Assembly (NCBI GenBank): GCA_905250075.1
Contig: CAJNOP010000003.1
Span: 5,478,207 to 5,542,206 of the forward strand
DNA: 64,000 bases
From: Rotaria sp. Silwood1
Lineage: Eukaryota; Rotifera; Eurotatoria; Philodinida; Philodinidae
Reading direction: 5' to 3'
Position numbers and translations under genes: made by a program. Below the pieces are notes generated by a model. It made no database searches, was not told the origin of the DNA, and saw only the letters and a list, made by a program, of their open reading frames with translations. Of this stretch, positions 23,504-36,200 are shown piece by piece. The stretch's first letter is position 1; each line of letters starts with the position of its first letter.

Positions 23504-25748
23504 GATTTTTTCTTTTTTTTTTGTTGAAATTTAAGATATTGTCTTCATTAATGTTTATCTAGAATATAATAAAATTAAAACAAAATAACAAAAAAAAGTA
23601 AATAAGCTTCTTTAAATGAAATTGTCGTCGAAGTCATGACTTGTTTCAAATGAAAATGGATTATAATTATATCGTCAACAAAGATCTACTTTTGAAGAAA
23701 TGAAAAAGTAAAAATGAGTGGAGTGTGTTTTATTTGATCAAGACAAAAAAAGTGTACACTCAAACTTGAGTCACTGTAGAAAAAAATGAAATTGTTCTTC
23801 ACTTGAAAATGAGGTACACAAGTGTCCATACGAAAGCAAAGCAAGTATAGATAAAACACGTAAAAAAAAGAGAACAGAAAAAAAAAGACAATACACAAAG
23901 TTACCAGTACGAATTGCTAATGTTTGTCTTTATGTATATAATACGTTTGAGGACATTTCTCTTTACTCTTTACACTTTTTCTCTTTATCAATCATTGATA
24001 TCATAGGTTAAAGGAAAAAATACAATATTAAAAATTCAAAAATATATAAATATGATTATCCAATATTCTTTTTTTTTTATCAATATTTGTTCACTATCAA
24101 TTAACTTCTAGGCGATTGAGTTTTTATTTGGTTGCTTCTAATCAAGTATGATTTTGCCAACGAGAACGTGATTTTAAAAGAATATATTTGAGACAAAATC
24201 AACAAAAAAATCTGTCTTCATCCTTATGGATCTATAACATCCAATCAAAAAATTACTTGTGATCTAGTATTCAGGTATAAATGTATGTCTAGTTAGTTTC
24301 TATCATTTACCGACAAAGTACACAATGAAAGGAAAAAATCACAGAAAAAATAGTTAGACAGATTTCTTTTACTATAACAGAAACACACTAGCTCTTTGAC
24401 TATTTATAATCAAGGCTATTTAACCTCACAGGAACATTTCATCATTTCAACCTACAATAATAATATCTAAATATTCTCGATGTGCTTTCTATACGTTAAA
24501 GTCTATCGTCTTTATATGCATATGTGTGTATATTAGATTGTAAAGCTAAGACTACACATAATACACATACAAAACAAACATAAAAAAATGCACTACTCGT
24601 TCTTTTATGCATTATACACACGTACGAACACACTGCTTCGAGAAAAGATACAGGAAAGCAAAATGCTCTGCATACAGAGAGCAAAAGCAGCGCTAGACGG
24701 CTACACACCATTATTTATAAAACAAGGTCAAACATTTTTCTTCTTCCTTTTCTTTTTCGTTCTGTCCTGTTTTTTGCCGTTCTCAACGTACCCATCTAAG
24801 CACTAAACTTTTTTCCTCTATGGCGTATTTAGCTAGGCTTCTATATAATAGATAATAATTAGAAAAAAAAACTCGAAGAGAATATAGAGAGAGAGCGAGC
24901 GGGTTATAAGTATCATTTTGTATTTCAAATCTTTTTGCGGTCATAACGAACTTCATAATAAATGCGTAATATATTGATTCTTATTGGTGTTCGAGCTCTT
25001 TCTTGGAATATTTTCAACTGATAACGGAAGTTTGGCATTTCAAATCATTGAACCAAAGAAATCTTTCAATTCATATCAAAGAATTTTACAATTTGTATGT
25101 GTCTTATGATAATAAAAAAATATCAAACGATTTGATCATACGATCAAGTATATTTTCTGTTCCCTTGATAAGTTTAAACGCATAGACATTTACATAATCA
25201 ACAGACAGGGATCCATTGTTGCACGTAAAGATGCATTAAAATGCGTGCTTTTGACACGCATAAAAAAAAAACAAATTCTTTTCTGGAGAAGAAAAATCTC
25301 ATGTGTGTGTTGGTGTTCTTTTCTTTGAACTGGTTTACTCTTAAAAATGTTACTTTTTGTATGCGCAAACAAAGAGGTTCTTCGCCGATTTCTTTGTTGC
25401 TGAGGTATGGAGAAACAAACTTCGCAGCAATGTACACTCAGTGATTGTGAATAAAGAAAATAATGGGACAATTGTAAAGACGTAATCATAAATTCGATTT
25501 CTCTAGGTTCTCTTTTTCTTTCTGTTTTTCTTTTCAATTGTGTCAACCATGACCAAATATTTACTCTCGTCAAAATTATTCATAGCAAAAAGAAAATTCT
25601 ATGTCAAATAGTTTTTTTTTTCTCCCACAACAATTCTTAATAACAATTATGTTTACTTTTAATAAAGATGAAAAAGAAAAGGAATGAAAGCAAAATCATA
25701 ACAAAAATACAGAGAAAAGTTGTTATGTCATTTCAATCTTGCACTTTG
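23504..25748. other. Intergenic region between nuclear receptor and ALG10
   Basis: 2.2 kb of AT-rich DNA expected to hold the receptor's promoter and the ALG10 3' end. A short GAGAGAGAGCGAGCG purine tract lies at ~24888-24902. Overlapping open frames on both strands at 24496-24806 and 25190-25573 match nothing. Confidence 0.45.
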
Positions 25749-28700
25749 TTAATACATAAATCTTTGTATAATATTCGGATGTGTTGACCAAATAAATGTT
25801 CGATGACAGAAAACATATAGTGTTATAATATTAATAATTATTGCTTGAAAAAATTCGACAACTAATCGCCAGGTTTTTTTATCATTAATTGATAAACGAA
25901 GAAGTATAAATGGTAATATAAAATATCGAAATTCTAACAGTTTTTGAAATACAGTTAATAATATTGTACATATTAATAAAAGAAGAATATTTAATAAGGA
26001 TCGATCATATATTTGAAAATAAAGTAATATTATACAAATACTATATATTGGAGTTAATAAATAACGAAATAAAGTGTAACGTTTAAATAAACGTGACCAA
26101 ATATAAAATGTATAATGACGATTATCAGATATAAGAAATAAATGTTCATATGTAAAATATTTTATACTTGCATTTATTAATAATAATAATAGAATACAAG
26201 CAATTGGATGTGAACGAATAAATCGAAGTAGACGAAGAAGATTTGTTTTTGTTAACTAAAAACGAATAAAATAAGATCATTCAATCAATGGTAAACAGTA
26301 GTTAGTTGATTTTGTATTTAAAACTTAAATTATATTAAGATTTGTGACATTTTTATGAATCACAAGAGCTCTATAGAAGAAAAGTTCATTAATTTGTTTC
26401 ACATGATCTGAAAGTTACTCGAGTGTTTATTATACGTAAGAGTGAAAATTTTAGTCGTAAAAAAAAAGAAGCTTACAGGTCAAGATATAACTTAAACTCT
26501 TGTTTGTGCCTGAATGACAGAGCGGTGGATGTTAAGCTCGACAACATCACCTATTAGTGAACTGCGATTTTCAGCAATTCAAAAAAGAGAACATCTAACT
26601 TCTTTTTTATATGATACTATATAAGATAATATTATGCTAAAAACTCATCGTGTTTGCAGAGAATTCAAAACAATACAAGATAATGATGTTCTATTTCGAT
26701 GCAATTTTTGATTTTGACATATTCTTCAGACAGAAGCACTTCATATCTATAGTTCAAGGCATGGTCCAGGTAACTATCTTCTGATATCTTAATCTTGAGC
26801 AAATGAAATTGCATATCTATTTTGTCAAACGATATAGAATGTGGTTGGTTTTTGCTAAATTTTCTGACTTAATATCAAAATTTTCTTGAAAAAGTAATAC
26901 TATTTTCATGCGTTTCTTTGATATTTTGAAAAGATAAGAAGTTCTGATATAATTTTACTTTATATAGTATCCAACAAAATAACGTCCGAAGTCTTCCTTT
27001 TTCGATTGCTGAAAACTGCAGATCACTACCTGCTACCATTGTCGAGTTTTTAAGATTACATATCTCTAACTCTAGTGCGAATAAAACTAATTATTCAAAG
27101 TACAACTCCTTAAAAGACTACTCAGAGAGCAATATTTCAATGATTTATTATTATGAAAAACTTATGATATTTAGGTAATCATTTGTTTTTTTCACCTATT
27201 CCAGGCCTTTCACATGTAAAAAAAAACTTTTCAAGTAAAAAGAACACCGCATTCACTTATTTCTATTAACTGCAGTACCATTATAAATATTTTTTTTCAG
27301 CTTACTGAACTAAACTAAAAGCAGTCTAAGCTTCACTTTGTTTCAAAAACACCTTTCTATCAAGTTACTGTCATTAGTACTACATTCAATTGGAATATAA
27401 ATAATTAATACTGCAAATGAGAGACGATAAACATCAAAGGTTGACATCGTCATACTGCTTCTGTTTTTTTTTCTACAAAAATGATAGTATGTTGTATAGT
27501 TAGGTATAAATATATACATTTTCTCATGATAAAAATTCTTTTCACTGCTAATGAATAACTATTAGTTGTTATCTCAGATTAATTTGACATTTTTTTTACA
27601 ATTGCATATAATTGTATTTGCACAAATAAATTTGAAAAAATCTTACTTACTAGATGTGCACTAACAAAAAATGCAGTATAGATAGCATAATAATGCATTT
27701 GAGCTAAATGTAATACAATTTGATGATGTTCTTGATGACCAAGTGTCATTGAATAATTATTTTTAATAAAAAATATTAAAAATAATATAATTACACATAG
27801 ATTATAACGACATTTCCAAATAATAGATTGAATGAGATTTAAGATTAATTTAATTTCTAATCGACCATATTTCCATAGAACAGTTAAGTATTCTTTTGTT
27901 TCAATTGTGTCACTTGAACGAGATGTATAAACATGTAATATATGACTTTGTTTATTTTTTAACCGAAACTCTTCAATTAGAGTTAAACCGATTTCATAAG
28001 CAACAATTATTATATTTGTTTGACGAAATGTTAAAGCAATAATAGAAAACATAGCCGACCAAAGATGATAATGATAAACATGTGTTGTCAAAGATACCAT
28101 AGCAAAAAATAATGAACCAACATCAGTATAATAAAGAAAAGTAAAAAAATAAATTAATGGATGACAACTTATACATAGTGCCGAGAGCATGGAAGTCTAA
28201 AATTAAATCAATTTGTATAATAAGAGGTACAAACAGACATGTCTCGCATTTTACAACAGTAATAATAGTATTTGATAAAATTAATCTTTTCAGATAGTCA
28301 ATAAATTTGCATGATCAAAAGTGAGATCTTGCAAAATTTGAGATCATAATTTTACAGTGATGATAGAGTCTTGCGAACTAATGCATATCATTTAACACGT
28401 TATGTTTACTATTAACAAGTTTTTTTGGAGATTGACAAGAAAAAAGCCATAAAAAGAATAATGTTTCATTCCAGAAAATTTATCATGTCCGATTCTTTAA
28501 AACTTTCCTTAATGTCGGCCAAATCTAATTATAAGCAAAACATCATTTCAAACTGCTTCCAATACTTAAAGATTTTTCCCTATGGGCTATAAAAATTTGT
28601 TAAATCGAAAGAAAACTCCATATCAAGAATCTATTAAATATTATTTATTCAGTGTTTAATATATTTTTCGAGAGACATATGAAAGCTCTCATGTGTATCT

Positions 28701-29498
28701 TATTTTAATAACAAAAAGTAGTAGTTCTAATTTCATGATCTCAAACAAAGATGTACTACAGCTTGTGTCCTCATGTTTTTCGATGCTCGTCGAATGAAGT
28801 CGAATATTTGTGATTGAATAATAACTCTTGTTAAAAATAAAATTTTTTCGAAAAATAAGTTGTACTTTTATAGAGATACAGAAAAAAAATCTATATGAGT
28901 ATTTAAAATTGATGATTTATAATAATCCAAGGATAAGAATAAACAAATGTATAATTTCTAGTTTTATTCAGTATGACAATAATTTCTTCACCAATCATTT
29001 CGATTGATCAAAAGAACAATTTTCCAGTTAACTAATATGATTATTGTATCTGATATTTTTTTTACTTACTTGTTCATCTTCTTTTTTTATTTTTTTAAGA
29101 TATTTCATAAAAATAAATGGTAATGCTAACATAAAAATAACATTTGTAAATCGAGCTAATCCTAATGAACATTGACCAAATGTTTTATTTAATATTTGAA
29201 GACTATTTAATATCGTTTCGAGTAAATGTGTCATTAGATATAAACCAGGTGGTGTAGTTATACTTGGATCCCACTTAAATATAAGTAGAACAAAAAAAAT
29301 TTTTTTATTTTAAAATTATCAATCAATAATACTTACATGTTTATAATTTCCTGAACAATAATTAGCTGCCTGATGAAAATGAAAATATTCATCCATATAA
29401 GGTTCTGGAACTTCTTCATGGATGTATACAAATAGATAAAGAGTGATCAATACAAAAAGGGCGTAAAGTATTAAATTAAAGAATACTGAGCGATGCAT
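25749..29498 (-). CDS. ALG10: ALG10: dolichyl-P-Glc alpha-1,2-glucosyltransferase
   Basis: Four exons: 29498-29337, 29273-29070, 28196-27651 and 26255-25749. Phases close, giving 472 residues, almost exactly the human length. ALG10 adds the third and last glucose to the lipid-linked oligosaccharide in the ER membrane, the signal for efficient transfer by oligosaccharyltransferase. The sequence shows a first membrane segment at about 8-28, then the lumenal signature PYMDEYFHFHQA and WDPSITTPPGLYL (acidic catalytic loop), FTFLYYTDVGSLFF, the loop FRQTNII and the C-terminal LEFRYFILPFILLRL. It is polytopic throughout. Introns 2 (28197-29069) and 3 (26256-27650) are long; intron 3 contains a foldback element. 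The gene is divergent from the next plus-strand gene, sharing a 484-base upstream region. Confidence 0.93.
26537..27046. mobile_element. Inverted-repeat (MITE-like) element in ALG10 intron 3
   Basis: CTCGACAA at 26537 and TTGTCGAG ending at 27046 are exact inverted ends. Further in, TGAACTGCGATTTTCAGCAATTC pairs with GATTGCTGAAAACTGCAGATCA, and GATACTATATAAGATAATATTAT with ATAATTTTACTTTATATAGTATC. Arms are ~105 bases, separated by about 300 bases without a coding frame. Confidence 0.65.
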
Positions 29499-29982
29499 CT
29501 AAAAAAAAACGAAGAATTTTATTATTATTTGAATCAATATTGACAAAATAAAAATAAAAATAAACAATAAGTTCAATATCCTTTTGCTACGATGTAACTT
29601 GTCTATACACGCCTATCATTGTTCTATGATATCAAGGTTGCCCTTTAAAATTGTATCATACATACAAAGAACTCGATGATTAATCTTTTCAAATTTATTT
29701 CTTCTTCAAAAAAATCATTTAAAAGAAAACAATTTTATCCCTTTAAAATTAAAGCAATTTTTCTCTCTTGATATTATTCTCTATTTATTTAATCCTATGA
29801 ATTATTCTCATCTTCTTCTATTTACAAAGCAACCTATATTAATTATTCAAGGAAAGAAGATCAATTCGTCTTTTTTTCTCATTTACATTTCAATGTCACT
29901 ACGACCGTAGTAACAAAAGAACACACATACGCAAAAAGGGTAACTTTCATTTTAAAATAATCTCTACTTTATTCGATCATGA
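29499..29982. promoter_or_regulatory. Shared upstream region of ALG10 and the 29983 gene
   Basis: 484 bases separate the two divergent start codons, so promoters of both genes probably lie here. The stretch is AT-rich with no distinct TATA box in either direction; CGACCGTAGTAAC at ~29901 is the only GC-richer patch. Confidence 0.45.
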
Positions 29983-30600
29983 ATGTCCAGAACAAAATCA
30001 TATTATTGTTCATGCTCAACATGTACACAAATACGAAATGAACAACCAAAGCATTATCGTTATATGAATTTATTTCGTTCTCTATTAGCATGTACTTGTT
30101 ATTCATCGAAAAGAAAATTAATTATCGAAAAACAGCAAACATTTTCATCGTTAAACAATCCAAGAATATCAACGATTACATTTCGAGATATCGATATAAC
30201 AAACAAACATTGTTCAAAACACGAAGTTATGGTCAAAGCATCACGACCATATTTTTCAAAAATAAAAAACCAAGAATTACGTCAACGTGTCAAAGATGCA
30301 AATCAACGTTGGACACGAATGTCTACATTACCAGCTAATTTTATTGATTTTATATTCAAAAATAAAGACTTTATACCACTTTGCACAATATGTTATGAAA
30401 ATCTTTCACTATTAGAATTTAATCTTTGTCATACATGTATTAGAACTTTAATTCATTATCAACAAACAAATATTTCACTATTAACAATTGACAATGATAA
30501 AAATACTGTATCAATTATTCCTAATACAACTATATTCAATCATAATGAGGAAAATATTTCACAAGAACTAGAAAAAGTTTTTCTTGATTATATTAAATGA
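29983..30600 (+). CDS. Unknown Cys-rich protein with CxxC-x11-CxxC motif
   Basis: A single-exon frame of 205 residues. I do not recognise the family. It has several cysteine pairs: CSCSTC (10-15), CTCY near residue 38 and, most tellingly, CTIC followed after 11 residues by CHTC near the middle of the C-terminal half, the spacing of a small zinc ribbon. The centre is basic (KASRPYFSKIKNQELRQRV). There is no signal peptide or membrane segment. It faces ALG10 head-to-head and converges on the next minus-strand gene with a 244-base gap. The even codon usage and internal Cys pairing make it likely to be real, but its function is unknown. Confidence 0.65.
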   Translation: MSRTKSYYCSCSTCTQIRNEQPKHYRYMNLFRSLLACTCYSSKRKLIIEKQQTFSSLNNPRISTITFRDIDITNKHCSKHEVMVKASRPYFSKIKNQELRQRVKDANQRWTRMSTLPANFIDFIFKNKDFIPLCTICYENLSLLEFNLCHTCIRTLIHYQQTNISLLTIDNDKNTVSIIPNTTIFNHNEENISQELEKVFLDYIK

Positions 30601-30844
30601 CCATTAGTTTTATTATAACTATCTTTTTTTTTTTGTTTAAAATGGATGCAAAACAAAAAGGTATTTTTCAATATACGTTTTTAGTTCGCTTATTCATTTA
30701 CTTTTATGCTTAGTGTACTACTTCACATAATAATAATAAGAAAGTCTTTAAGTATTGACAAAAAAAAATGTTTCAATTTCTATGAATAGAAAAAAATTAA
30801 ATTAATTATACAATTTATATTCTAAATTTCATAACTCACTGTTA

Positions 30845-31627
30845 TTATTCATCATTAATATACTCGACACCAATATAAACTTCTTGATCATTATCAGATA
30901 CATCTAACATTTGTAATATTTGTTTTAATCGCTGATTTTTTGATTTCATTTTAATTTGATGTTTTAAATATCGTTCTTCATTATAATCAAATTGAGTCAA
31001 CCAATGAACACTATCATTAAAATGAACAAGTAGAGCACGATTTTTTTTCATGCCACCAAATAATTTTTGTTGTAAAGCAATAACAGCACCATCTTCCATA
31101 CCTGGTGGATTAACATAATCTGAACATATTGGAAAACCTGTTCGACGTAATTTTTCTAAATTCCACAAATTACATGTATTCCAAGGAGTTGTATCACCTT
31201 GTAAAGGAAGATATCTTTTATTCGATTGATCATCAAATATTTGATGACCATCAAGTGCAGCACCAACACAAAGTATATTATCTTCTTTAAGATATGATTG
31301 TAAACGATTAATATGATATGATGTACATTGAGTTTCAACTGATTGAATTAGAACAGATGTTTCATTTAATGAAAGATGACTTAAAAGAATATTCAACGGT
31401 GTCGATATTCCAATCCATGGTCGAATTGGTATAAAATCAACTGGTATATTTGATAATTTTTTTTGTTGAGAATATTTTGTTATACAATCAGTTAAATCTT
31501 TTTCAATATTTATACCAATTAATATTCGATTAGAATATGTTTGTGCTTGCTCTATAAAACGCCAAAGTTGTTCAAGATCTTTTTCATTACTACCATAATA
31601 ACGTGTAATCGTACAACAATTATTCAT
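30845..31627 (-). CDS. Conserved hypothetical protein, glycosyltransferase-like
   Basis: A single exon of 260 residues starting at the ATG at 31627. The N-terminal part alternates strand and helix (RILIGINIEK, ILCVGAALDGHQ) like a GT-A nucleotide-sugar fold. The best-conserved-looking part is LPLQGDTTPWNTCNLWNLEK followed by RRTGFPICSD and GMEDGAVIALQQKLFGG, reminiscent of the acceptor/aspartate region of family-2-like transferases (the ED pair). There is no clear DxD and no signal peptide, so the transferase assignment is tentative. It might be a cytosolic relative without activity. It lies head-to-tail upstream of the CNBP-like gene's 3' end. Confidence 0.7.
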   Translation of the reverse strand: MNNCCTITRYYGSNEKDLEQLWRFIEQAQTYSNRILIGINIEKDLTDCITKYSQQKKLSNIPVDFIPIRPWIGISTPLNILLSHLSLNETSVLIQSVETQCTSYHINRLQSYLKEDNILCVGAALDGHQIFDDQSNKRYLPLQGDTTPWNTCNLWNLEKLRRTGFPICSDYVNPPGMEDGAVIALQQKLFGGMKKNRALLVHFNDSVHWLTQFDYNEERYLKHQIKMKSKNQRLKQILQMLDVSDNDQEVYIGVEYINDE

Positions 31628-31912
31628 TATATCTATCGTGTGATCTGTATAGCTAATAAAAAAATACTAAGAAAAACCAAACAGAATAAAAAAAATAATA
31701 AAAAAATACAAATAGTAAATCGTTTTATCATATATATTTTATATATTCTTTTTTTTTTTTTTCTTGTTCGATTTTGTTTGTTCTTGTCAAATATTGAATG
31801 ACAATAATCAACAAATAAAAAAAAAAAAGAAAATCAATCAACCAACCAACGGAAAAAAAAGAAAGATAATTAAAAGTCTCAAGAAAAAACAGCATTCAAT
31901 AATTATCATTAT

Positions 31913-32949
31913 TTAATTTATTAATGGCATGTTAACATGATATGATTGTTGTGAAACATTTGTTTGACGTTGTTGAATTGATGATGAAGAAGAAAATATA
32001 CGATTATTTGAACAATCACGTGCCATATGACCCATTAAACCACATGAATAACATTTTATAGTAGAATCAGGACAACTAAAAAACACGAATAAATTATAAA
32101 AAAAAAGAAAACAAATTGACATACAATCTTACTCTCGAGATAAATGACCTGGACGGTTACAACTAAAAATATTTATTAAATAATATAATTAATAAATATA
32201 AATATAAATTTCGTTTATTTTTTCTTTACCAATAACAAATAACATCACGCATATCTGTTCGACTACCTTCTGGACATGCTACAGCAATGTGACCAGGACG
32301 TGAACAATTAAAACAAACTATATTTCAAAATGAAAATTCTTTTATATATTTAAATAGACAATTCAACTAGATAGAAAAAAAAACAAACTTCGATCATTTA
32401 ACAAATCATTGGTTACACCAGGTACAGGAGCACCATTATTCTCTATTGATATTGAACAATCTCTGGCACTAAACAGAATTTTTTTCTTTAGAAAAATACA
32501 GCAAACAAAAAAAAAGAATGTTTTGTACAAATGTCCAAATTGACCACAACGATAACATTGAGGATTATTTCTTGAATTATTATTTATATTTAACATTGGA
32601 TTTACTAATGCCGTACATTCACTACGAATATGTCCATTTTGACCACAATTATAACATGTACCTAAAAATATTCGATTATAATAAATAAAATCTTTTATCA
32701 TATTGACATACGAATATCATTATCAGACAAACAATCACGTGCTATATGACCAAATTCATTACAACGATAACAACGTTGTAGACCGTTGCTATTATTATTA
32801 TTGTTATAAACAAAAGAATTACGATTATTAAATGTATTTTCAGGTCGATTGAAATCATTAAATGAATCAAAATTTATTGAATCATAACCAGCATAATTCA
32901 TACATTCGCGAGCAAAATGACCTGGATTACCACATTTAAAGCACGACAT
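31913..32949 (-). CDS. CNBP: CNBP/Gis2-type CCHC zinc-knuckle nucleic-acid-binding protein
   Basis: Six exons: 32949-32712, 32661-32529, 32468-32389, 32317-32230, 32162-32133 and 32075-31913. Phases close, giving 243 residues. It has seven CX2CX4HX4C knuckles: CFKCGNPGHFAREC, CYRCNEFGHIARDC, CYNCGQNGHIRSEC, CYRCGQFGHFARDC, CFNCSRPGHIAVAC, CYCCNRPGHLSRDC and CYSCGLMGHMARDC. Seven is also the number in vertebrate CNBP, which binds G-rich single-stranded DNA/RNA and promotes translation. Asn-rich linkers separate knuckles 1-2 and 3-4. The fourth, sixth and seventh knuckles only become complete after splicing, which supports those introns. The usual RGG box after the first knuckle is not apparent; the linker there is Asn/Asp-rich. 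Confidence 0.9.
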
Positions 32950-33280
32950 AATTCTCAAAAGTTATCTAAAGATATGATTAGAATCGAAATGGATGAATAA
33001 ATGCGCGCCAAAAAAAAAAGAAAAAAGAAACAGAAATCATCATATAGGAACACTCTACAATATATACATAAAACGATTAAGTTTTCATTAATAACATCAA
33101 AATGATATTAGTATTAACACACGAAAGTATATATAAAGATTGTGCGCAAAAGAAAAACACAAAAAGAAAAAGAAATGGATTGTCATTGTAATGATTGAAA
33201 AGAACTAAAGTTTTAAATATGCTTTGTTTTTGTTTTTGTTTTTTTTGTAATGAGCAAATTTATTGTATTTACTTGACATG
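32950..33280. promoter_or_regulatory. Upstream region of the CNBP-like gene
   Basis: 331 bases between the BRPF stop codon and the CNBP-like start, both genes on the minus strand. They must hold the BRPF polyadenylation region and the CNBP promoter. The sequence is A/T-rich with no recognisable element. Confidence 0.4.
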
Positions 33281-36200
33281 TTATTCACTATTGCTTTCAT
33301 CTGATTGATTTTTTGACTCTGTTTGCTTTGATTTATCACTAAAAAAAAACAGTAAACATCGTTTGATATACGAAAATCAAGATTGAATAACTTGATCGTT
33401 AATTCAGGAAATTAGAAAGATGATTGATTAGCATACAAGAAATTGATGACAATATTAAAATCTGATTAAATCAATAAGAACTGAATTGAAATTAATAATG
33501 AAAAAATTGTTTTTCGACAGATCGACTTTTTGTGTTACGATATGATTTAAAAATAATAACGAAATTATTCAGTGATTATCTTTAGGTGTCAGACAGTTCT
33601 CAACTCAAAACGGCTGATCAATCAATTCTTTGAGCTGTTCAGAAGTCATTTCAACAGTTCAAGTGATTCATTAATTAACCTTGACACAACCATCTAGAGT
33701 ACAAGATATGTTCTAGTGAAGACTAATGCTCATTTCAAAAAAGAAGGGCGAATGGAAACTTTTTTTAATAATTTTTGATTGAAACATGATAGAGAGCTGT
33801 TGCTTTTAAACTCTAGAAAGCAGGGATGATGACGCATCGGATAATTTATTGCTAATCACATTTTTGCTTTTTTCTTATGCTAAATGGAACCTTTTTCATC
33901 AAACTTGATTGAAAAAAACTTCACAATATTATGAAATATTCTGTAAAACTTATTCTAAGAATACAATATCTTTTGTATTATCTCATTCTTACATTTGAGA
34001 TATGGATTGTAGATCAACTAATTCTGATTGATTTTTAGTTACATTTAACGATGAAACATTTGGTGATAATGATGAAAGTGTTTCCACTAGAAAGCAAAAA
34101 AAAACAAACAATATTTATTTTTAATACTTGTATAATTCATTACTTGATTCATCATTTGTTGTTCGTTGTAATATAGATTCATCATTATTATTATTATTGA
34201 GTGATGAATTCGATAAATTTTTTGTTATTGTTCGACGAACTTGAGCTATTTGTTTTTTTAAATTAGCGACATGTTTTGATCGAGGTTCTTCAAATATTAG
34301 AAAAAAAAAGTTCGAAATTTCAATAACAAATAAGGAATCATTTTGTTTTTTACCGATTGTTTGATATTCTTTCAATCGTTGAAGTAATACTTCAAGACGA
34401 TCTTCAAATGAATAATCAAGATCTAAATTATATTCGTATAGAATTGCAACAATCAATAGTTTACTTTTAAATATAGTTCATATATAAAAGTAATTTTCGA
34501 AAAAAGTGTTCCCTCATTAAAGCATAATCGAAATTGATTTATTAGATGATACACACACGGATTAATGAAATATAAAATAAAAGTTAGATCGTTTCATAAA
34601 AAAATGTGCTGACTGAAAAATTCACTACTAAATGAATTATATAACCTTTTCTTTTTTATTCATATCCCTATGGAAATAAAAATCGATTTACAAAATGAAT
34701 CTCTTGAAGTATAATGCAAAAGCCTGTATCGATACTCAGATAGATTTAAAACTAATCGAACAATGAACCACTTCTGTTAGGTAGTATGCACTTGGATCTA
34801 TATAGTATCAATTATTTAAAACTTTCAGTGGACGGTTTATGAAATAGAAACAAGAAAAATAAAATGATTTGTTTTACCATCTACATTAGATTCTTCTTTA
34901 TGTTGTCCAGTTTGTGGATCATAACGTGTTGTTTCATAAACTCGTCGAGCTTGTTTGAGTAAATTTAAACCCTTAGAAAAACAAAATTTTCACATCATTC
35001 TTTTGAAATAATCAACATACTTTATCACGTAATTTTGTTGCCGCTTTATAGTATGGTGCTAAAATAGAACAAACAAAAGAATTAAAATTAGATATAAAAC
35101 TTGAAATTGATTTTCTCTTACATTTAGCTTCATTAAAGAAATGACAATTTTTAACAATTAAACCAAAATCATTTTCAAAGTGATCTAAATTAATATATTC
35201 ATCTTGATCAATTTTTTTCTTCATTGTTGAAAAATCCATTGGATGTGTTATAAATTTATAATAAGTTGGAACCTAATAATTAAATTGTACTTTAATATGT
35301 TTTTTTCTTTTAAAATTTTACTTCAGTTTCATCAACTGGATTAGCAAAATAATGACCATCATCAATTTGTTCTAATTGTTCAAGTAAATGATGAAGAAAT
35401 ACATGTAATGGACGTATTTGATTATCAAGCACTTGTTGATCAATTTTAACCTTAAAGATAAACAAAGTTTGTTCTTCTTTGTTTTTCGTGAAATTCACAT
35501 TATATTTTTCTTCGAAGAATATGGTGATTGTAAGTTTTAAGTTGAAGTTTTTCGGTATTTTCACTCATGAGTAATGAAAATCAATGGCTAATAATCATTC
35601 GGTGCATTTTCATAGTAACCAAGAGCAACAAGCTTCAGACTTCTTTCCTAGAGCTTCTTAGCGATGGGAAAAAAAACGCTAAATAGTATTAACAACAGAA
35701 TTTGGACTTTTCCAAAGTCTCAATTGAAACTTGAATGTCTGGCCATACGTTTGTAGATGTTCTAAATAGTGTAGTTTTTTTATGTTTGCGCAGATGAAAA
35801 CTTATACGATAGATCTTAAGGATGATGACTAGTCATGCTTTATTTTTCAAAGTCATCATATGATCAACATAGAAAAAGGTGTGAACTGCTCAAATTACAA
35901 CTTCATGAAATAATTAATATCAATGTTTGTGAGTTTATCGGGATATTTCAAAGTATGTTAAGACCAGCTGTAGATATAATGAATATGTACGATAGACTTA
36001 TTTATTAGTTAAATCAATGGTTAGAATAAGAATAATAGTGTTAAACTAGGAAAAATGGAATATAAAAAACAACCAATAACGAAGGAATAGTAATGTTGCA
36101 AAAAAAAGAAAATAGAACGTTAGTAAGAAAAACATTTTGTTTGAAATAAATGTGAAAAATCGTTTCTCTCACGATCGATTATCCTTAGAAAACAACTAAT

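Noticed and set aside
24496-25573. Several frames on both strands between the receptor and ALG10
   Set aside because: Low-complexity, overlapping, without splice-consistent extension or known motifs.
26505-26575. Possible tRNA (AGAGCGGTGGATGTTAAGCTCGACA)
   Set aside because: No cloverleaf could be formed and no T-loop GTTCGA box follows; the sequence is the end of an inverted-repeat element.
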